A DNA stretch of 64,000 nt from Aquatica leii (GCA_035610365.1 CM069433.1:192580760-192644759), one strand, 5' to 3'; counted from the first letter of the stretch, positions 23,235 through 36,119 are shown. Numbers and translations are program-made. Notes: generated by a model from the letters alone, not told the origin.

Positions 23235-26200
23235 CATCAAGTGCAATAAAAACATTTTAAATTACATTATTTTTCCCACGGCGAGTGTTCTTAATTGACA
23301 TTTATGAAAAATCCAATTAGGACGATTATTTATAGTATTAGTCCTTTTGTTTTTATTTGTTATTAATTTTTCTTCAAAGTTTTTTTTTATTAAAATAGTT
23401 ACCAATGTCGCGTTGCTTTATTACCTTTGCAGTACTTCGCACTGAAATTTAAAATTTGGTGCTGTTAGTGTATATTTTATAAATTGTTGTGTATCGCGAT
23501 ATATTTGCTATCGAATTTCTACAAAAAGTTCTACATTCTACACATATTGAAATAAGCTACACGTCGATGTTATTATCAGTAAAATCGGATAAGGGATTAC
23601 CAAGATATAAGCGTTCAAATAAAAATAAATAAATTAACTGTTAATACAAACAAGTTTAACAACAATTGTCAACAGTATCGTGAATTGTAATTTTATAAAA
23701 ATCGCCCTTCGTATAACTATTATCTCTAATTCTCTATTTAAAGTATGTGCCGGAGATAATATAATAATTGAAAGAGCAAACTAAAAATAAATTTAAACAA
23801 GCAAATCGTTTATTTGTATAAGTCGAAACTAAAGACGAACAATTATTACAAAGATTATTTTCTTTAAGTCACATCTTAATTAGAGCAAAATTATGTAAAA
23901 ATCGTTGATTTGCGTGTTAGTTTACAACTCTATAATAGCGTTGATTAAGATTTTTTGTATACATTGCTAAAAATTTTATCATTGAAACTGAAATTTATGG
24001 TTTTTAAAGCTGTGGTCTCAACTTTACGAATTGAAACGAAAATATTAATGAATGACATTTTAATAAGATTGCTTTTCTAATGTTTGATTCCTAATTAGTA
24101 ACATTTTATATTAAACTTAGATTTATCAAAAAGGTTTTTTATGAATAACGATTAAAATGCGCTCGTAATTTTTATATAATTTTGGACTTTTTAACTAACT
24201 GAACAACAGTATTTAAGCAGTACTGATCTTATTAATTAGTGCTGAAACGCAAGTTCAGATTTTTTTTAATTAATTGCAAAAATACTGGATTAATGTATAT
24301 AATTCTTTTTCCAAAAAAAACATAACAAAACGCTAAAAATAACATTAGATTTTAATCCAAAAATAATACACAAGAACCGATTTTAGATTTGACCATAAAG
24401 TTTTTCCAAAACAAATTGCGAATGCGGTTTTTTATGAAAACATTAAAATTTACTCACTCTCGATACAAAGTTCTAGAATCTTTAACAATATAAACTTTGA
24501 AAAATCTCTCGACTTTTATACCACATGTATTTCTTGTAATCCTGAAAACACCAAAACGCACCTTAATGCTTAACTCAGCAAAATATTTGTTGAAGCACAT
24601 TTTCCTGATATTTTTTATTATGGATTTATTTCAGGAAATATTTTTCAAATCAGCATAAAATATATTAGTTGATTGTAAACAAAATACTAAACATTTTTAT
24701 AAAGTAGCAAAAGAATTTTTAAAATAATAATGCAATATACTAAAAACGAATTAATTATTAATAGTGGTAATTATCGATGGTGGTTATTGCAAATTTATTT
24801 TATTGATTTTGTAAAACTTTGTCGTTTCGAGCATACATACGAAGTTTTTTTTGCATATGTTGAGAATCGGAAAAATTATGAATTCTCAAATCAACTTTTG
24901 CTTTGGTGTATTACAAATTTACATAAGTATTCAAAAAAAATTATCTTAATATACAGTATGTAAAAAAAATTGGCAATTACATACACTTAATTTTTATTTC
25001 ATTTTTCGCTCTCAAAAGTCAAAATTATTTTTAAAAAAATTATGAGATATAATCACTTGATTTATATTGGCGTTCTTAACAATTTATGGTATTAAAAGAT
25101 TTAAAATTGTGGTTGATAATAAACAGCGTATGAAACATTACATTTTAGCACAATTGGCATTTCCTTATGTAAAAAACATTTCAGAAAAATATTTACCCGA
25201 CCACAAAAAATATATATAAATAATACCTATAAAGTTTTTAATTAAGTCTACTTTACGCTTACCTTTAATTTTTACAAATCAAAAAGCAGTTTTAAACTAC
25301 TTACAAACACTACATTATTATTAATAAAATAAGTAACGTAAACAGTTTAGATTCAAATATAAATCGCGCAATTTTTAAGAAACTTGCCACAATTGAATTA
25401 ATAAAAAAACTCGTAGTTGAAAAAGCACTTCTGTCGCAGAGACAGACGACGAAAGAAACCGCACGCAAGACAACCATGTACTGAGTCTACTCTAACCTGT
25501 TAGGAGTCTAAATATGTTTGTCGTCTCTCTCATTATTAATGATAATACGCATACCCCATCTCGTTTTACGAGAAGCTAAATGCATCGATCTTTATAATAG
25601 CAATGACGGCAATATTTTATGCACGAATTGAGGATATTATTTATGTATACCAACATAAATTACTTTTCGTTTTACTCTGTGTTTAGCCGAATTAAAATCC
25701 GTAAATGAATGTATGCACAATACAAGAGTAATTATTTTTGGAAAAAGTTTAGATTTTCTTTTAAACGCTTCTCTTTTCTTCTGCTTTAACTTTTAACTGG
25801 CAAATTAAAACTGACACAAGTTACATCAACGTCAAGTAAAAGAATATAAAACTATTAAAATATTTAAACGTACAACTCGGTTTGTATGTTTTTAGCGAAA
25901 TCTTAAAAGAAAATTGCAAATTGAAAAATGTATAATGTTGCAATGAAAACTGTTGCTATAGTTTATATTACTAGCGGTAGGTGGCAACTATTCTACTTCT
26001 TGAAATAAAAATCAAAATTTATATTTATAAAAACTAACTAAATCTTTATAATTTAAACAAAACTTGTGTATCTGAATTACAACTACAATTGGTCTTTAAA
26101 TATACGTATTTGAATTCCTTTGAAAGTTTTAAAATCTGAAGATACACAAGAAAAATCCCGCATAATAAAGATTCTCGACTCGACTTTGTTGTAATTGGTT

Positions 26201-26238
26201 ATATCTCTTGATTCTATTTCTTATGCTAATCAATACAT
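23235..26238. other. AT-rich intergenic DNA
   Basis: No gene was recognised. A GC-richer patch at 25415-25580 stands out but contains no long frame. Confidence 0.45.
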
Positions 26239-26420
26239 TGAAACTATTAAAACGTTCTCGAACTTATGGTCAACTTCGAGAACGTTTACCAAAGGATGTA
26301 AAAAATTCTCGACACAGATAACAGAAATATGTAAAAAGTACTCAAAAGAAACTGAAGTCAGTTTTTCAAAGTTTGAAGTTAGGAGACTGTTGGTTTAAAA
26401 TAAATAAAGTATTTAACGCG
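26239..26420 (+). repeat. Solo gypsy-type LTR fragment
   Basis: The segment resembles 36120-36290, which follows the polypurine tract of a gypsy element: both begin TGAAAC and share GTTTACC, GAAGTCAGTTTTTC and TTGGTTTAAAATAAATAA. No internal gypsy sequence lies beside it, so it is probably a solo LTR. Its right boundary is uncertain. Confidence 0.55.
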
Positions 26421-26440
26421 TGTTTTAAGATAAATAAGTG

Positions 26441-26941
26441 TAAGTTCTATAAACAAACACCAGTTTAGATAAATAGAAGTTGTTTCGGCCACACGGAAGT
26501 CGAACAGCGGACTGTATTTAATGTTTAAAAAAGTAGGGGACCTCTGGTAGCAACCCACCGAATTATTAGTAAACGAACTCGAAAATTACGTTCCTAAGTC
26601 TTTTGAAAAATCGGGAGCGCACAACCACCCAAACCCGTAATAAATCAAAGTCTCGATTCACCTAGAAATGAGCGATTGCTCGACTGAGTCTATAGACCAC
26701 AGAAAATGGCGCACGTTTTACTCACTATACAGCACGGTTAACAATTAAGAAAAATTAACGAAATGGTTTGCAAGAAAGGAGGCGTTATACTCGGGTCAAA
26801 ACTAAGTAACGTACTGTCGTATTCTTTATCAAAAACTTGTATTTACAGCAACAAACAGAAGCTTAAAATAGAGGACAGCAAGTCACAAAACCGAAAATGC
26901 AACTCGCCGAAAACTTAAATAGGAAAACGCTCGCGCTAACA
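26441..26941 (-). repeat. Probable 3' LTR of BEL copy 1
   Basis: On the minus strand the sequence TGTTAGCGCGAGCG starts at 26941 directly after a purine-rich AGGTGGGCGG tract that follows the integrase end. That is the expected layout of polypurine tract plus LTR. The far boundary cannot be set because no second LTR is present. Confidence 0.5.
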
Positions 26942-27034
26942 TACCGCCCACCTAAAATGAGCAGTGGTCTATTTTAAAGAAAATTAAAAATATAAAACAA
27001 GAATAAAATAGAAAAAAATAAGAAGGAAAAAAAT

Positions 27035-27490
27035 TTAAACGGGTCCTGGAAGCGGAGCTAACCGCGAAAGCGAGCGAGTGAGATGACGATCTGTTGTTTT
27101 AACAGTGGCTCTCCGAGAGAGACCATCAGGTCCTGGGTGTAACGCGGCCACTCGATTTAACAACCATGACATTAGCGGTCGGTTGGAATACTGAACAAGA
27201 ACTACATCACCCACTTGAGGACCGGGGTTATGTGAAAACCATTTTGTACGTTGAGTTAAGGTATGCAAATATTCAGCAGACCAGTGACGCCAAAATTACT
27301 GTATTATGCTGTTTTGATGACCCCAGCGTTGTTTGAAAGTAAAGTGATTAGTATCTAGAAAAGAAGGAGAAGATAGCAAAGGCTCGCCAATAAGAAAATA
27401 GCCCGGACTCAAATAGTTTGCAGCTTTGGCGGGATCAGATGAAAGGGCGCACAATTCGATGCCAAACCGTCTACGGGAATGTATAACCAA
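27035..27490 (-). pseudogene. BEL/Pao polyprotein 3' end, copy 1
   Basis: The minus-strand frames hold the last part of BEL integrase: ELCALSSDPAKAANYLSPG upstream and then HTLTQRTKWFSHNPGPQVGD, NRPLMSWLLNRVAALHPGPD and a tail ending SRLAPLPGP. These phrases are characteristic of BEL/Pao elements. A frame change separates the two blocks at about 27290. Everything upstream of 27490 is missing. Copy 2 at 29003-29400 is nearly identical. Confidence 0.85.
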
Positions 27491-27565
27491 TAATGGATAT
27501 TACACCCATTACTAACACACAAATATTTAAATAAAATAATCAATACTTTTTAGTCATGTTTTTTA

Positions 27566-27975
27566 CTAGGATTTTCTCTATTTCGACATAAGAATTAGCG
27601 ATTCTTACACTAAAATCCGTGTAAGAATAAGCAAATTCTTACACGAATTTTAGTAATGTTAGTTTTTTCAAAGTTGGTATCTCTGCATCGTAAGTTGACG
27701 TTACATGAAAAAGAAATCAAAATTATAGGAACTTAACAATTGAAATTCAAATTTTGATGCCAAGATCAAATAAAAACGTCCTATTAATACAAAGTTATTT
27801 ACTTATAAAGGTATAAAGAGATAAATTTTGTATGAGATTTTAGGTTAACACATAAATTTCAATATGTCAAAGTGTAAGTGTTGCCAATTCAATAAAATAT
27901 AAGTTTCCCAATGTTGTTTTAAAATTAAAATTATACGAAAAATTTTAAATATTGTATCGAAATAGAGAAAATAGT
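27566..27975. mobile_element. MITE-like element with short inverted ends
   Basis: ATTTTCTCTATTTCGA at the left is inverted as TCGAAATAGAGAAAAT at the right. The interior near 27600-27655 repeats ATTCTTACAC in both orientations. There is no coding frame, and target duplication is unclear. Confidence 0.55.
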
Positions 27976-28107
27976 ATAAAGCACACGTCATAGAATACGT
28001 TTCAATCACTCGACCGCTTCATAAACTCGCCGCTGCGCGGCTCGTGTATGAAACCCGGTCTCGTGCTTGAAGCGCGTTCATTCTGTAACTTGTGTTTTAA
28101 TATACTA

Positions 28108-28905
28108 TTCTATATCTAGTTTTGTTCTTGTAATATAAATAGTGTTTATGTATAATTTATAATAAAATCTAAGGTATTATTTCTATTAAAATGTAGTAGG
28201 TAGTATAATAATGTAAAACAAAAAATGCAAACTAAGAAATTGCAAATTTTAGTTCATTACTATTAAATTTATATTCCTTCGAAATAGTTAATACTTAAAT
28301 TAAATGTTACGAAGAGAAAGCGGAAAATGTATTTTGCATTTTTCTAATTTGATGATTTTTAGATTTACAGCATAGGTATGTATTTTCAAATTTTATTTGG
28401 ATTTTTTTAGCGTTCCGTATGAGAAATTAGACTTGATTCTATAAATGGAGTCATGTGTCCTTTAATCTTTCAATCAATAATTTAAAAGGAGTAATGAGAA
28501 TTCATACTTCAATTGTTCGGCCACTAATTACGTTTCAATGGTGATAATACTTCCTTTGCAAAAAAAATCAGAATGTTGAATTTAATGTAATCCAGATATA
28601 TTAAGACTTTTAGGCTAATTAGTACAGTAGTTTCATATTTGAGCATACAGCTATAGATGGAACTTATTTAATCATAAATAACAATTAAAATGTTTTAATT
28701 ACTTAAGCAGATAACATAAATAAATAGAAAACTCGGCGAAGAAGAATTTAAAACTGTAGGGTACAATTTAAATAAATATTTGCAGATAAGAAACATGTTC
28801 TTTGAACGCTTGAGGCAGTGCTTATGAAAAATGGTTAGTAACCTCGTAATATCGCTGCAAGTAATGTTTACAATGCCAGTTTTGTTAAATTTAACTAGGC
28901 TAACT
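28108..28905 (+). repeat. Dispersed repeat, copy B
   Basis: It matches 18915-19975 in the same orientation but lacks several segments. It ends within a few bases of BEL copy 2. Confidence 0.75.
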
Positions 28906-29002
28906 AACTAACCGCCCACCTAAAATGAGCAGTGCTCTATTTTAAAGAAAATTAAAAATATAAAACAAGAATAAAATATAAAAAAATACGAAAGAAAAAA
29001 AT

Positions 29003-29236
29003 TTAAACGGGTCCTGGAAGCGGAGCTAACCGCGAAAGCGAGCGAGTGAGATGACCATCTGTTGTTTTAACAGTGGCTCTCCGAGAGAGACCATCAGGTC
29101 CTGGGTGTAACGCGGCCACTCGATCAAACAACCATGACATTAGCGGTCGGTTGGAATACTGAACAAGAACTACATCACCCACTTGAGGACCGGGGTTATG
29201 TGGAAACCATTTTGTACGTTGAGTTAAGGTATACAA
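29003..29236 (-). pseudogene. BEL copy 2 integrase C-terminal tail
   Basis: About 77 codons differ from copy 1 at only a few positions. The phrases HTLTQRTKWF, VGDVVLVQYSNRPLMSW and ATVKTTDGHLTRSLSRL are kept (the first reads YTLTQ here). Confidence 0.85.
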
Positions 29237-29426
29237 ATATTCAGCAGACCAGCGACGTAAAAATTACTGTATTATACTGTTTTGATGACGCCAGCGTTGT
29301 TTGAAAGTACAGTGATTAGTATCTTGAAAAGCTCGACAATAAGAAAATGGCCCGGACTCAAATAGTTTGCAGCTTTGGCGGGATCAGATGAAAGGGCGCA
29401 CAACTAACGGCTATTTAATACCGCTT

Positions 29427-29958
29427 TTATTTGAGAAAATATGGTACAAAACTCTTCAAATGTAAAGGCCGTCTTACCAATTTTGCGGTATAACAGACGC
29501 TTAGCGGACTTAATAGCGGCTTCCCAAAATCCTCCAAAATGAGGAGCATATGGAGGATTAAAGACTCATTGAATACTACGAAGTGAGCCACGTTCGCACA
29601 ATGGATGATTGTTTTTGCGCAAAAAATCATACAGCTTAGCATACTGTCTAGCTGCGCCAACAAACAGACTAGATTGTATTCCCCGACGCGCGATAAACCT
29701 GTCTAAACAAGCCAAGAAAGCTTCTGTAGATAAAGAAAAAATAAACTCCAGATGCACAGTTTTGGTTGCGGTGCAAACAAACAAACATAGATAACCTTTT
29801 GTAGCACGAGACGAACGAAGAGTATTAACCTTAACAGTAAAAGGTCCTGCATAATCTACGCCGGTTACGGTGAAAGCCTTTTGCGGATTGACGCAATCCG
29901 CGGGCCAAGGTGCCATTGTTGGCTTGAACGTGTTAGCTCTAAAACGATGACACGTCAT
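29427..29958 (-). pseudogene. BEL copy 2 integrase core
   Basis: The frame at 29958-29566 carries MTCHRFRANTFKPTMAPWPA and then GVDYAGPFTVK with the first catalytic aspartate, followed by CLFVCTATKTVHLE. The second catalytic box, normally with an SDNG-type motif, is replaced by SSLFVGAARQY. After a frame change [18 protein letters not shown] supplies the third catalytic region with a glutamate, and [10 protein letters not shown] closes the core. The enzyme is dead through the lost second aspartate and the frame break. Confidence 0.85.
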
Positions 29959-30557
29959 GCATTGACGGATGCGCTTTCTCAGAAGAATACGCAGCGAAAT
30001 GATCCAGAATTTAGTTTGTAATAAAGCTTGAACGGTCTAAGGACCATAATGAAGAAAGACGACGTGATAGTATGAACACAAAAGAGCGGAGAGATGAGCT
30101 TGCTCAGGTAATAGCAGCTGATGGCGAGAAGAAGGAGTTGCCCAGCCTTCAACCATACCTAAGGAGCCCCTCCTCATCCATAATGGGAGACAACTGTTCT
30201 AAAGGGAAGGCAGGCATTTACCTTACCGAAGCAGCGCAATCTCTTCTCTATAATAAACAGCTTGAGTTATGCGGACGCAAGCATGCGTAGTCTTTTGTAG
30301 TTCGGCAGGAAAAAGAGGCAGAACCTTGTTATCAGAAGAAAAGGTTGTGTTGCGAGCTTGAGTGTTTTGAAAGAAACAAAGTATCCATGCAAACGTCCGT
30401 TGCATTTTTAGAAAAGAAGAAAATCCTTCGATGACGAGGGGCAAAGGATGAGAAGGTACAAGGCGAACAAGAAGAGTTGCGCCAACTTTAAGATCATGTA
30501 ACGAAGAATCCAAAACGGTAAGAACAGCAAGAGATGGCCACTGCGACAAAGGCTTAC

Positions 30558-30845
30558 TTAAAAAGTAGGACCGGAAGTCCAAAAAGAAGCGTTGCTCATA
30601 ACTTCAGGAGTAGCACCACGACAGGCTAAATCAGCAGGACTTTCGGCAGTATCAACGTGATGCCATTGTTGTCGTTTAGTGAGATCAAGAATAGTGACAA
30701 TACGGTTAGCGACAAAGGTATGAAGACGATGCGGAGGAAGAGAGAGCCACGCAAGAACTACTTGAGCGTCAGTGTAAAGGCGAGCTTTTCTAATAATACT
30801 AATGTCAAAAAGAGGTTGAATCGAATGGAAAAGGCGCGCCAGCAA
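30558..30845 (-). pseudogene. BEL copy 2 RNase H region
   Basis: The frame reads LYTDAQVVLAWLSLPPHRLHTFVANR and WHHVDTAESPADLACRGATP in its central part, the usual RNase H and tether segment of BEL/Pao elements. It precedes the integrase linker in the proper order. Confidence 0.8.
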
Positions 30846-31341
30846 GAGCGCTCCACATAGTTCGAATTGACAGAACTTTTAATGTGGCTAGCTTTTATGA
30901 GGAGGCGTAAATAGCAGCTTCTGAGAAACATCGCAGAATCCAACAACGTGTAAGATTTTATGAAAAGAAGGGGAGATGCATCTTGGTATGTGTATTTGAG
31001 AGAGGTAAGGCAAGCCGTCGACAAATTTGATCCATTACGAGGCAAGAGTGGGGCAAAGAACGTCATCCCAATCAAGCCCTTCAGTCCATATACGCTGTAG
31101 AACGAGCTTCATCGTAAAAACCAGAGAGGAAAGGAACCCTAGAGGATCAAATATTCTAGCAATATAAGAAAGAACTGCTCTTTTGGTGCAGTCACCGCTA
31201 AAGGGCTGAACTTGAAAGGAAATAGTGTCTAAACAATGATTCCAGCACAGGCCAAGAATCTTGAGAGACTTATTCTCGGTCGAAAACCTTAGAGGAGTTT
31301 CTAAATAATCTTCAGGAAGACCTTCTAAAACTTTAGGAACA

Positions 31342-31848
31342 TTACTGGACCATTTGCGCAATTGAAAACCTCCTTTTAACACTGGTTATCACGTCATCAA
31401 CATACGTATTCCTAAGGATAGCGACGGACGTAGTCGGGTAATGGGATCCTTCGTCGTCAACTAATTGTTGAAAACATCGCTGAGCCAGGTAAGCTGAAGG
31501 AGTTAAGCCGTACCTTACCGTATTTAGTTCATACTCAACGACAGGATTATGAATGGATTCGCGCCAATAAATGTGTTGTAAACAACGATTTTCACGACTT
31601 AACAAAATTTGTCTATACATCATGCGAATGCTACAACACAACGCGATCGGATTTAAACTAAAAGTTATCAGAATAGTGGAAATATCCTTTTGTAGCTTAG
31701 GACCACTTAAAAGTTGCTCGTTTAAAGACTGACCATGAAGAGAAGACGAACCGTTAAAAACTACACGAATCTTCGTCCCCTTTTCACTACATTTCGAAAC
31801 ACAGTGATGGGGTAACACGTATGACGAAGAAGAAGTAGCAACGGACAT
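31342..31848 (-). pseudogene. BEL copy 2 reverse transcriptase palm
   Basis: The frame carries YVLPHHCVSK, KIRVVFNGSSSLHGQSLNE, SGPKLQKDISTIL and NTYVDDVITS. YVDD is the catalytic palm box of the reverse transcriptase. The protease and gag upstream of 31850 are not recognisable. The next frame at 31382-31035 continues with FSTENKSLKILGL and PLGFLSSL, the thumb and connection. Confidence 0.85.
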
Positions 31849-31850
31849 GT

Positions 31851-32100
31851 GACCAAGTCTCGATTGATGTCACTAGACCAAAGCGACCAAAGTGACTTTT
31901 ATTGATACGTTCTTTACATTTGCATTTTAAACTAAGCTTTTTACCACGCGAAAGATGTTTAGATGTTTGTTATTACATTTTGAAAATTATTACGCAAAAC
32001 GTTTTCTGGTACACATTGTCATATGTTCTGATACTGGAAATATCTTAAAAACACTTCAGAGACATACGAATCGAAATTTTCCAGTACGTATCGCGGTCAA
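31851..32100. other. Unassigned spacer between BEL and gypsy relics
   Basis: A possible place for a 5' LTR of the gypsy element, but no match to its 3' LTR was seen. Confidence 0.3.
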
Positions 32101-32713
32101 GAATTAATGAATAAAAAAAAAGAGAAGAAAATAATAGAAAAATGGAAAAAAACGGAAAAATAGAAAAATGGAAGAAAAAACTGGCAAAAATTCTAAAAAA
32201 ATGCATACTAGTATTAGAAAGCAAATAAAATAACTATAGAAGAACAAATACAGATTCTACCTTTAACCTTTGATAGTAAAGTTCCACGGTCAACCTACCA
32301 CAAACAGTTTAATGCCGCTGCTGTAGGTAATGGTTAAAGCAACAAGCAGAAAGCGACGTTTTTTATAGTTGCTTTACGTAGAGAAGCGCTTGGAATTTTG
32401 CAAACTGTTTCTGATCACCTTCAAGGAAATTACGAACTCTTAATTTCACGTTTAGAAATGAGATATGCAGATGCTTATCTTAAACAGGTGTACCAAGCCC
32501 AAAAGTCGGGTTCAAAAAACTGCTAAAGGTCTTCAAAAGTCTTACAGCACCAGGTTAGGTTAATCAAAGAAGTACCCGCGCAGACACTAAAAAACATCGA
32601 GGAGATAGCGCGACAAATACGTCAAGAAAGAAAAGTGACAACTTTGAACTACGGTGAAATAGGCTACAACGACATCTTACTAAACCCAAGAAGAAGACAA
32701 GAAAAGCGCTCAA

Positions 32714-33410
32714 ATGCAACTCGTTGTTGACCACATGAGACAAAAGTTCATCTCATCTAGTCATGTTCCGGAGATTACCGTTCAAGCGGCATCGCCTAAG
32801 AAGCAATTGGATAACATTTATCTTGATGGTAAGATTAATCGACGAAGTGTTCAGTTACTATTTGACATGATAACGACAACGACCATCGTTCGTCATGACA
32901 TATTACGAGAACGTGAGAAGACATCACTAAGAACCTTACGACTTTGTTTGGCGACCGGCAAAAAAATACCTACTCACGGATAAGTCAAAATAACCATTGG
33001 TTTGCGAAATGGAGTAGCCAACATCACTGTAAAATTTATCCTAGAAATGAACGTTATAAAGAAGTATGGGTTCCATTTGGATATGAGGAACGATGTCCTG
33101 AAGATCGACAGTAAAGAAATTCCTTTTCATTCCTTAGAGAACCGTGCGGGTCTTATTGAGTGAAAGCGTGACTGAAAATGTGGTGATGGCACGCCTGAAT
33201 GAAAATCTTCGGAAAAGCTACATTCGCGCTATTGAACCAATGAAAGGCGACTTTGTTAAAAAAAGACTACCCGTCGACAGAACTTTAGTACGAATGATAA
33301 ACACGATGCCAGTAAAAATCTTGAATATTTACTCAGATCCAATAACGTTGAAAAAGAAGACCGTGGTAGGCCAATGCAAACCAGTAGGTATCTCAAATTA
33401 TGAATTCTAG
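32714..33410 (+). pseudogene. Gypsy A protease and spacer region
   Basis: Frames with NIYLDGKINRRSVQLLFD match the protease of the younger copy, where the same place has LLVDTGATKTII. Here the catalytic DTG reads DMI, so the protease is dead. The second frame (33144-33410) continues with ESVTENVVMARLNENLR. Confidence 0.75.
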
Positions 33411-34035
33411 TAAAGTCGCTGAGAAAGTATCCAAAACATCTATGGGACATTTTTACTTCCAAAAGCCAGAATCTCAGCCAGTTAAAGTATTGATCCAACA
33501 GTATCAAGATGTGTTCGCGCTGGAGAGTGGTTCCAAAAGAAGAATTAACGTTGTGAAACATAAAATTAATACCGGAGACGCTCGGCCAATACGACAAAAT
33601 CCACGTCGATTTTCTTTGGCAAAGAGAGAAGAAGCCAAACAAATAATTACGGTTATGGAAAGAAAAGAAGTGATTGAACCTTCAAATAGCCCATGGGCGT
33701 CCCCAGTGCAAACATGGCCAAGACCAATCGAGAAACATCAAGTTCGAAGTTTCTTTGAATTGTGCAGCAATTATAGACGATTTGTACCCGAATTTGCCAA
33801 TATTGCCAAACCTTTGGCTAAACTGACCGAAGAAATAGCAGAATTTAGATGGACAGAAGACTGCGAAAACGCTTCCCATCAATTAAAACAGGTCCCATTC
33901 ACTTCGCCGATTTTAAGTAATTCAAGAGAAGATGGAAAGTTTGTTTTGGATACCGACGCAAGTAACCTGGCCATAAGTGCGTCCTTTCACAAGTACACAT
34001 GTATTTTAATAAAGTTCTGTCCAGGCCAGAAATGA
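33400..34035 (+). pseudogene. Gypsy A reverse transcriptase to RNase H, internally deleted
   Basis: The frame starts in the region GDARPIRQNPRRFSLAKREE and runs to SNSPWASPV. It then jumps directly to RPIEKHQVRSFFELCSNYRR, so most of the fingers and the palm with its YVDD box are gone. It continues with FVPEFANIAKPLAKLTEE and the RNase H start DTDASNLAISA. A further RNase H piece with KELLAIVKFIQHFYKYLYG lies out of frame at about 34045-34150. Confidence 0.82.
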
Positions 34036-34189
34036 ATTATTGAGTGACTACGAAAGAGCTGTTAGCAATCGTCAAGTTCATACAACACTTCTACAAATAT
34101 TTGTATGGACTAAAATTTTTACTAAGGACGGACCACGCCGCTTTAAAATGACTATTGCAGTTTCGTATAGGAACCTACTGGAAAATTGT

Positions 34190-34865
34190 TATTAAAAATA
34201 AACATAAAAAATAAATAAATAAAACTCAATAAAATCTGTTAAAGAATGTGCATTGTAAAATTGCCTATTCATTCCTAGTTTTAAAAAAATAGTTTTATTT
34301 AAAGAAATTTCTATAGAAACAAATGTAAAAAAGAAGTGGATTTTCACCGCGAATGTATACGAAAATTTATTAGTTTTGCTTCGGCTTCTATTCTTTGACA
34401 ACCTTTGAGTTGAGTACGACGAAAAATATTTATGGCGTACCGTTACTTCGTGTTCGTAGTTTTTTTTGTGTGAAGGTAAGATTCAAATTTATTTGGAATT
34501 TTTACTTAATCCGTAATGGCTTTTCATTTTTAAATCACTAGTCTATCGTTGTGCATATTACATAACTATTATGTTTTTTTTATTTGTTTATCAATAACAT
34601 ATAAAATAAGTATTATATACATCCTTTAATATGACATTTGTTTTAGAGTTTTCTACAGGGATTTTCTCTAGTTTTTTAAATAGAAATTGTGGTTTTGTGT
34701 AATAACTAATAGGAACCTATAGGAATTAATTTTTGAGACTTGTAACTCATAGCAACTTGTAGGTTTCTATACATTTATAGATTATCCTATGACACCCAGT
34801 GACAAAAGCGCTATATGAATCCTATTGGATCCTGTAGATTTTTTAAATAATTTACAACAGGGCAT
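34190..34865. repeat. AT-rich insertion within gypsy A
   Basis: This stretch separates RNase H from the integrase core. Within it TCTACAGGGAT near 34655 is mirrored by ATCCTGTAGA near 34830, suggesting a 190-bp inverted-repeat element. The integrase zinc region expected here is absent. Confidence 0.4.
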
Positions 34866-35727
34866 TTCAATAGAATAGCGATTGACATCGCATGGCATTT
34901 CCCAGAATCTAATTCGGGAAACAAATACATCCTGGTGGCGATGGACTATTTTACAAAATAGACGGAGGCTTACACCATACCCAATCAGGAAGCAGCTACA
35001 GTCGCAGCCGTATTAGTGAAATAATTTTTCTGCCGGTTTGAGTTCCGTTGGAATTAGTTCGACCAAGGCCGAATCTTTGAGTCCGGGTTGTTACAAGAAG
35101 TTTGCCGACTGTTGGGAATTAAGAAAACTAGGACTACTCAATTTGATGGCATGGTTAAATGGATAAATCAAACAATATGAAAATACTTAGTCAAAGTAGT
35201 GTTCGAACACTAAAGTGACAGGGATCAGTACTTACACCTTTCCTTTGCGGCATACTGATCATCCGAAGCACAGGCCAAACATCATCTTGTGTCATGCTCG
35301 GTCGCAAAATACGACTACCATACGACCTCCAATTTGGACGAATACTGGATGAAAAAGTTTCCGGAGAAGGCTACGCCAGGAAGGCTAGACGAACTACATG
35401 AGACAGTCGGTAAAAACATAAATTGCCAGCGACATAATGAAGACCAGATATGAGGTCAAGGCACAAAATCGTGGGTTTCAACCTGGCGACATGGTGTGGT
35501 TGTATAATCTCCAAAGAAGACATGGGTTGTCACCGAAGCTGCAGAAAAGCCCTTATGAAATCGTACAGCGTATTAATGACGTCATATATCGCATCCAAAA
35601 ACCACCCAGAGGCAAGCCAAAAGTGGTCCACATCGATCGTCTAGCCCCGTTTGCTGAAGATAACAACGTTACGCAAGTTTTAAGTTCAGCAATTGGCGGT
35701 CGAAAATGTTTTAAAACTACGTGGTGA
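34866..35727 (+). pseudogene. Gypsy A integrase core and C-terminal domain
   Basis: Broken frames show IAIDIAWHFPESNSGNKYIL with the first aspartate and, after a frame change, FDQGRIFES with the second aspartate box. A clean 96-codon frame at 35437-35727 holds GFQPGDMVWLYNLQRRHGLS, SPYEIVQRINDVIYRIQ and VVHIDRLAPF, the C-terminal chromatin/DNA-binding module. Earlier stops make it non-functional. Confidence 0.82.
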
Positions 35728-36119
35728 GCGACGCTTCGCTTTTTATCTAGTCGACAAAAAGTACTCATGTACAAAGTCGTTATACACAAATCTGTGACGA
35801 GCATTATGGAATTCAAGAGAGAAATGGAGTTCCACAATATTAAGAAATTGACAGTAACCAGTTTGGTTACGCTTAGATCAACTAAATTGGAGGGCAATTC
35901 GAAATATGTTAGAGGTCGTCTTCCGAGGAACAGGCGTTCAAGTGTTGATCTGCAGTTACCAACCAACTAGAATATCTGGTCAGGAAAAGTTTGATTGCTA
36001 CTTTTATGCTAAAGAAAGTTGCCGAAATGAACAGAGCTGCCACTATCGCCACGATCCTTTCTACTGGTGTCGCATTCAGTTTCCTGTTCTGGGACAGAAC
36101 AGTCTTAAAAAGGGGACAG

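Larger units (their letters stand above)
28912..31850 (-). mobile_element. Degenerate BEL/Pao element, copy 2
   Basis: Reading leftward on the minus strand, one finds in order reverse transcriptase (31850-31342), connection (31382-31035), RNase H (30845-30558), a linker with integrase zinc region (30582-30223), integrase core (29958-29427) and the integrase C-terminus (29236-29003). Frames shift and stop many times. No LTR follows: the sequence breaks off at the polypurine tract where copy 1 enters its LTR, and the dispersed repeat begins there. Confidence 0.85.

Noticed and set aside
24730..24963. 77-codon plus-strand frame
   Set aside because: Composition is that of AT-rich spacer and no homology is recognisable.
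29609..30860. Several plus-strand frames within BEL copy 2
   Set aside because: Opposite-strand shadows of RNase H and integrase.
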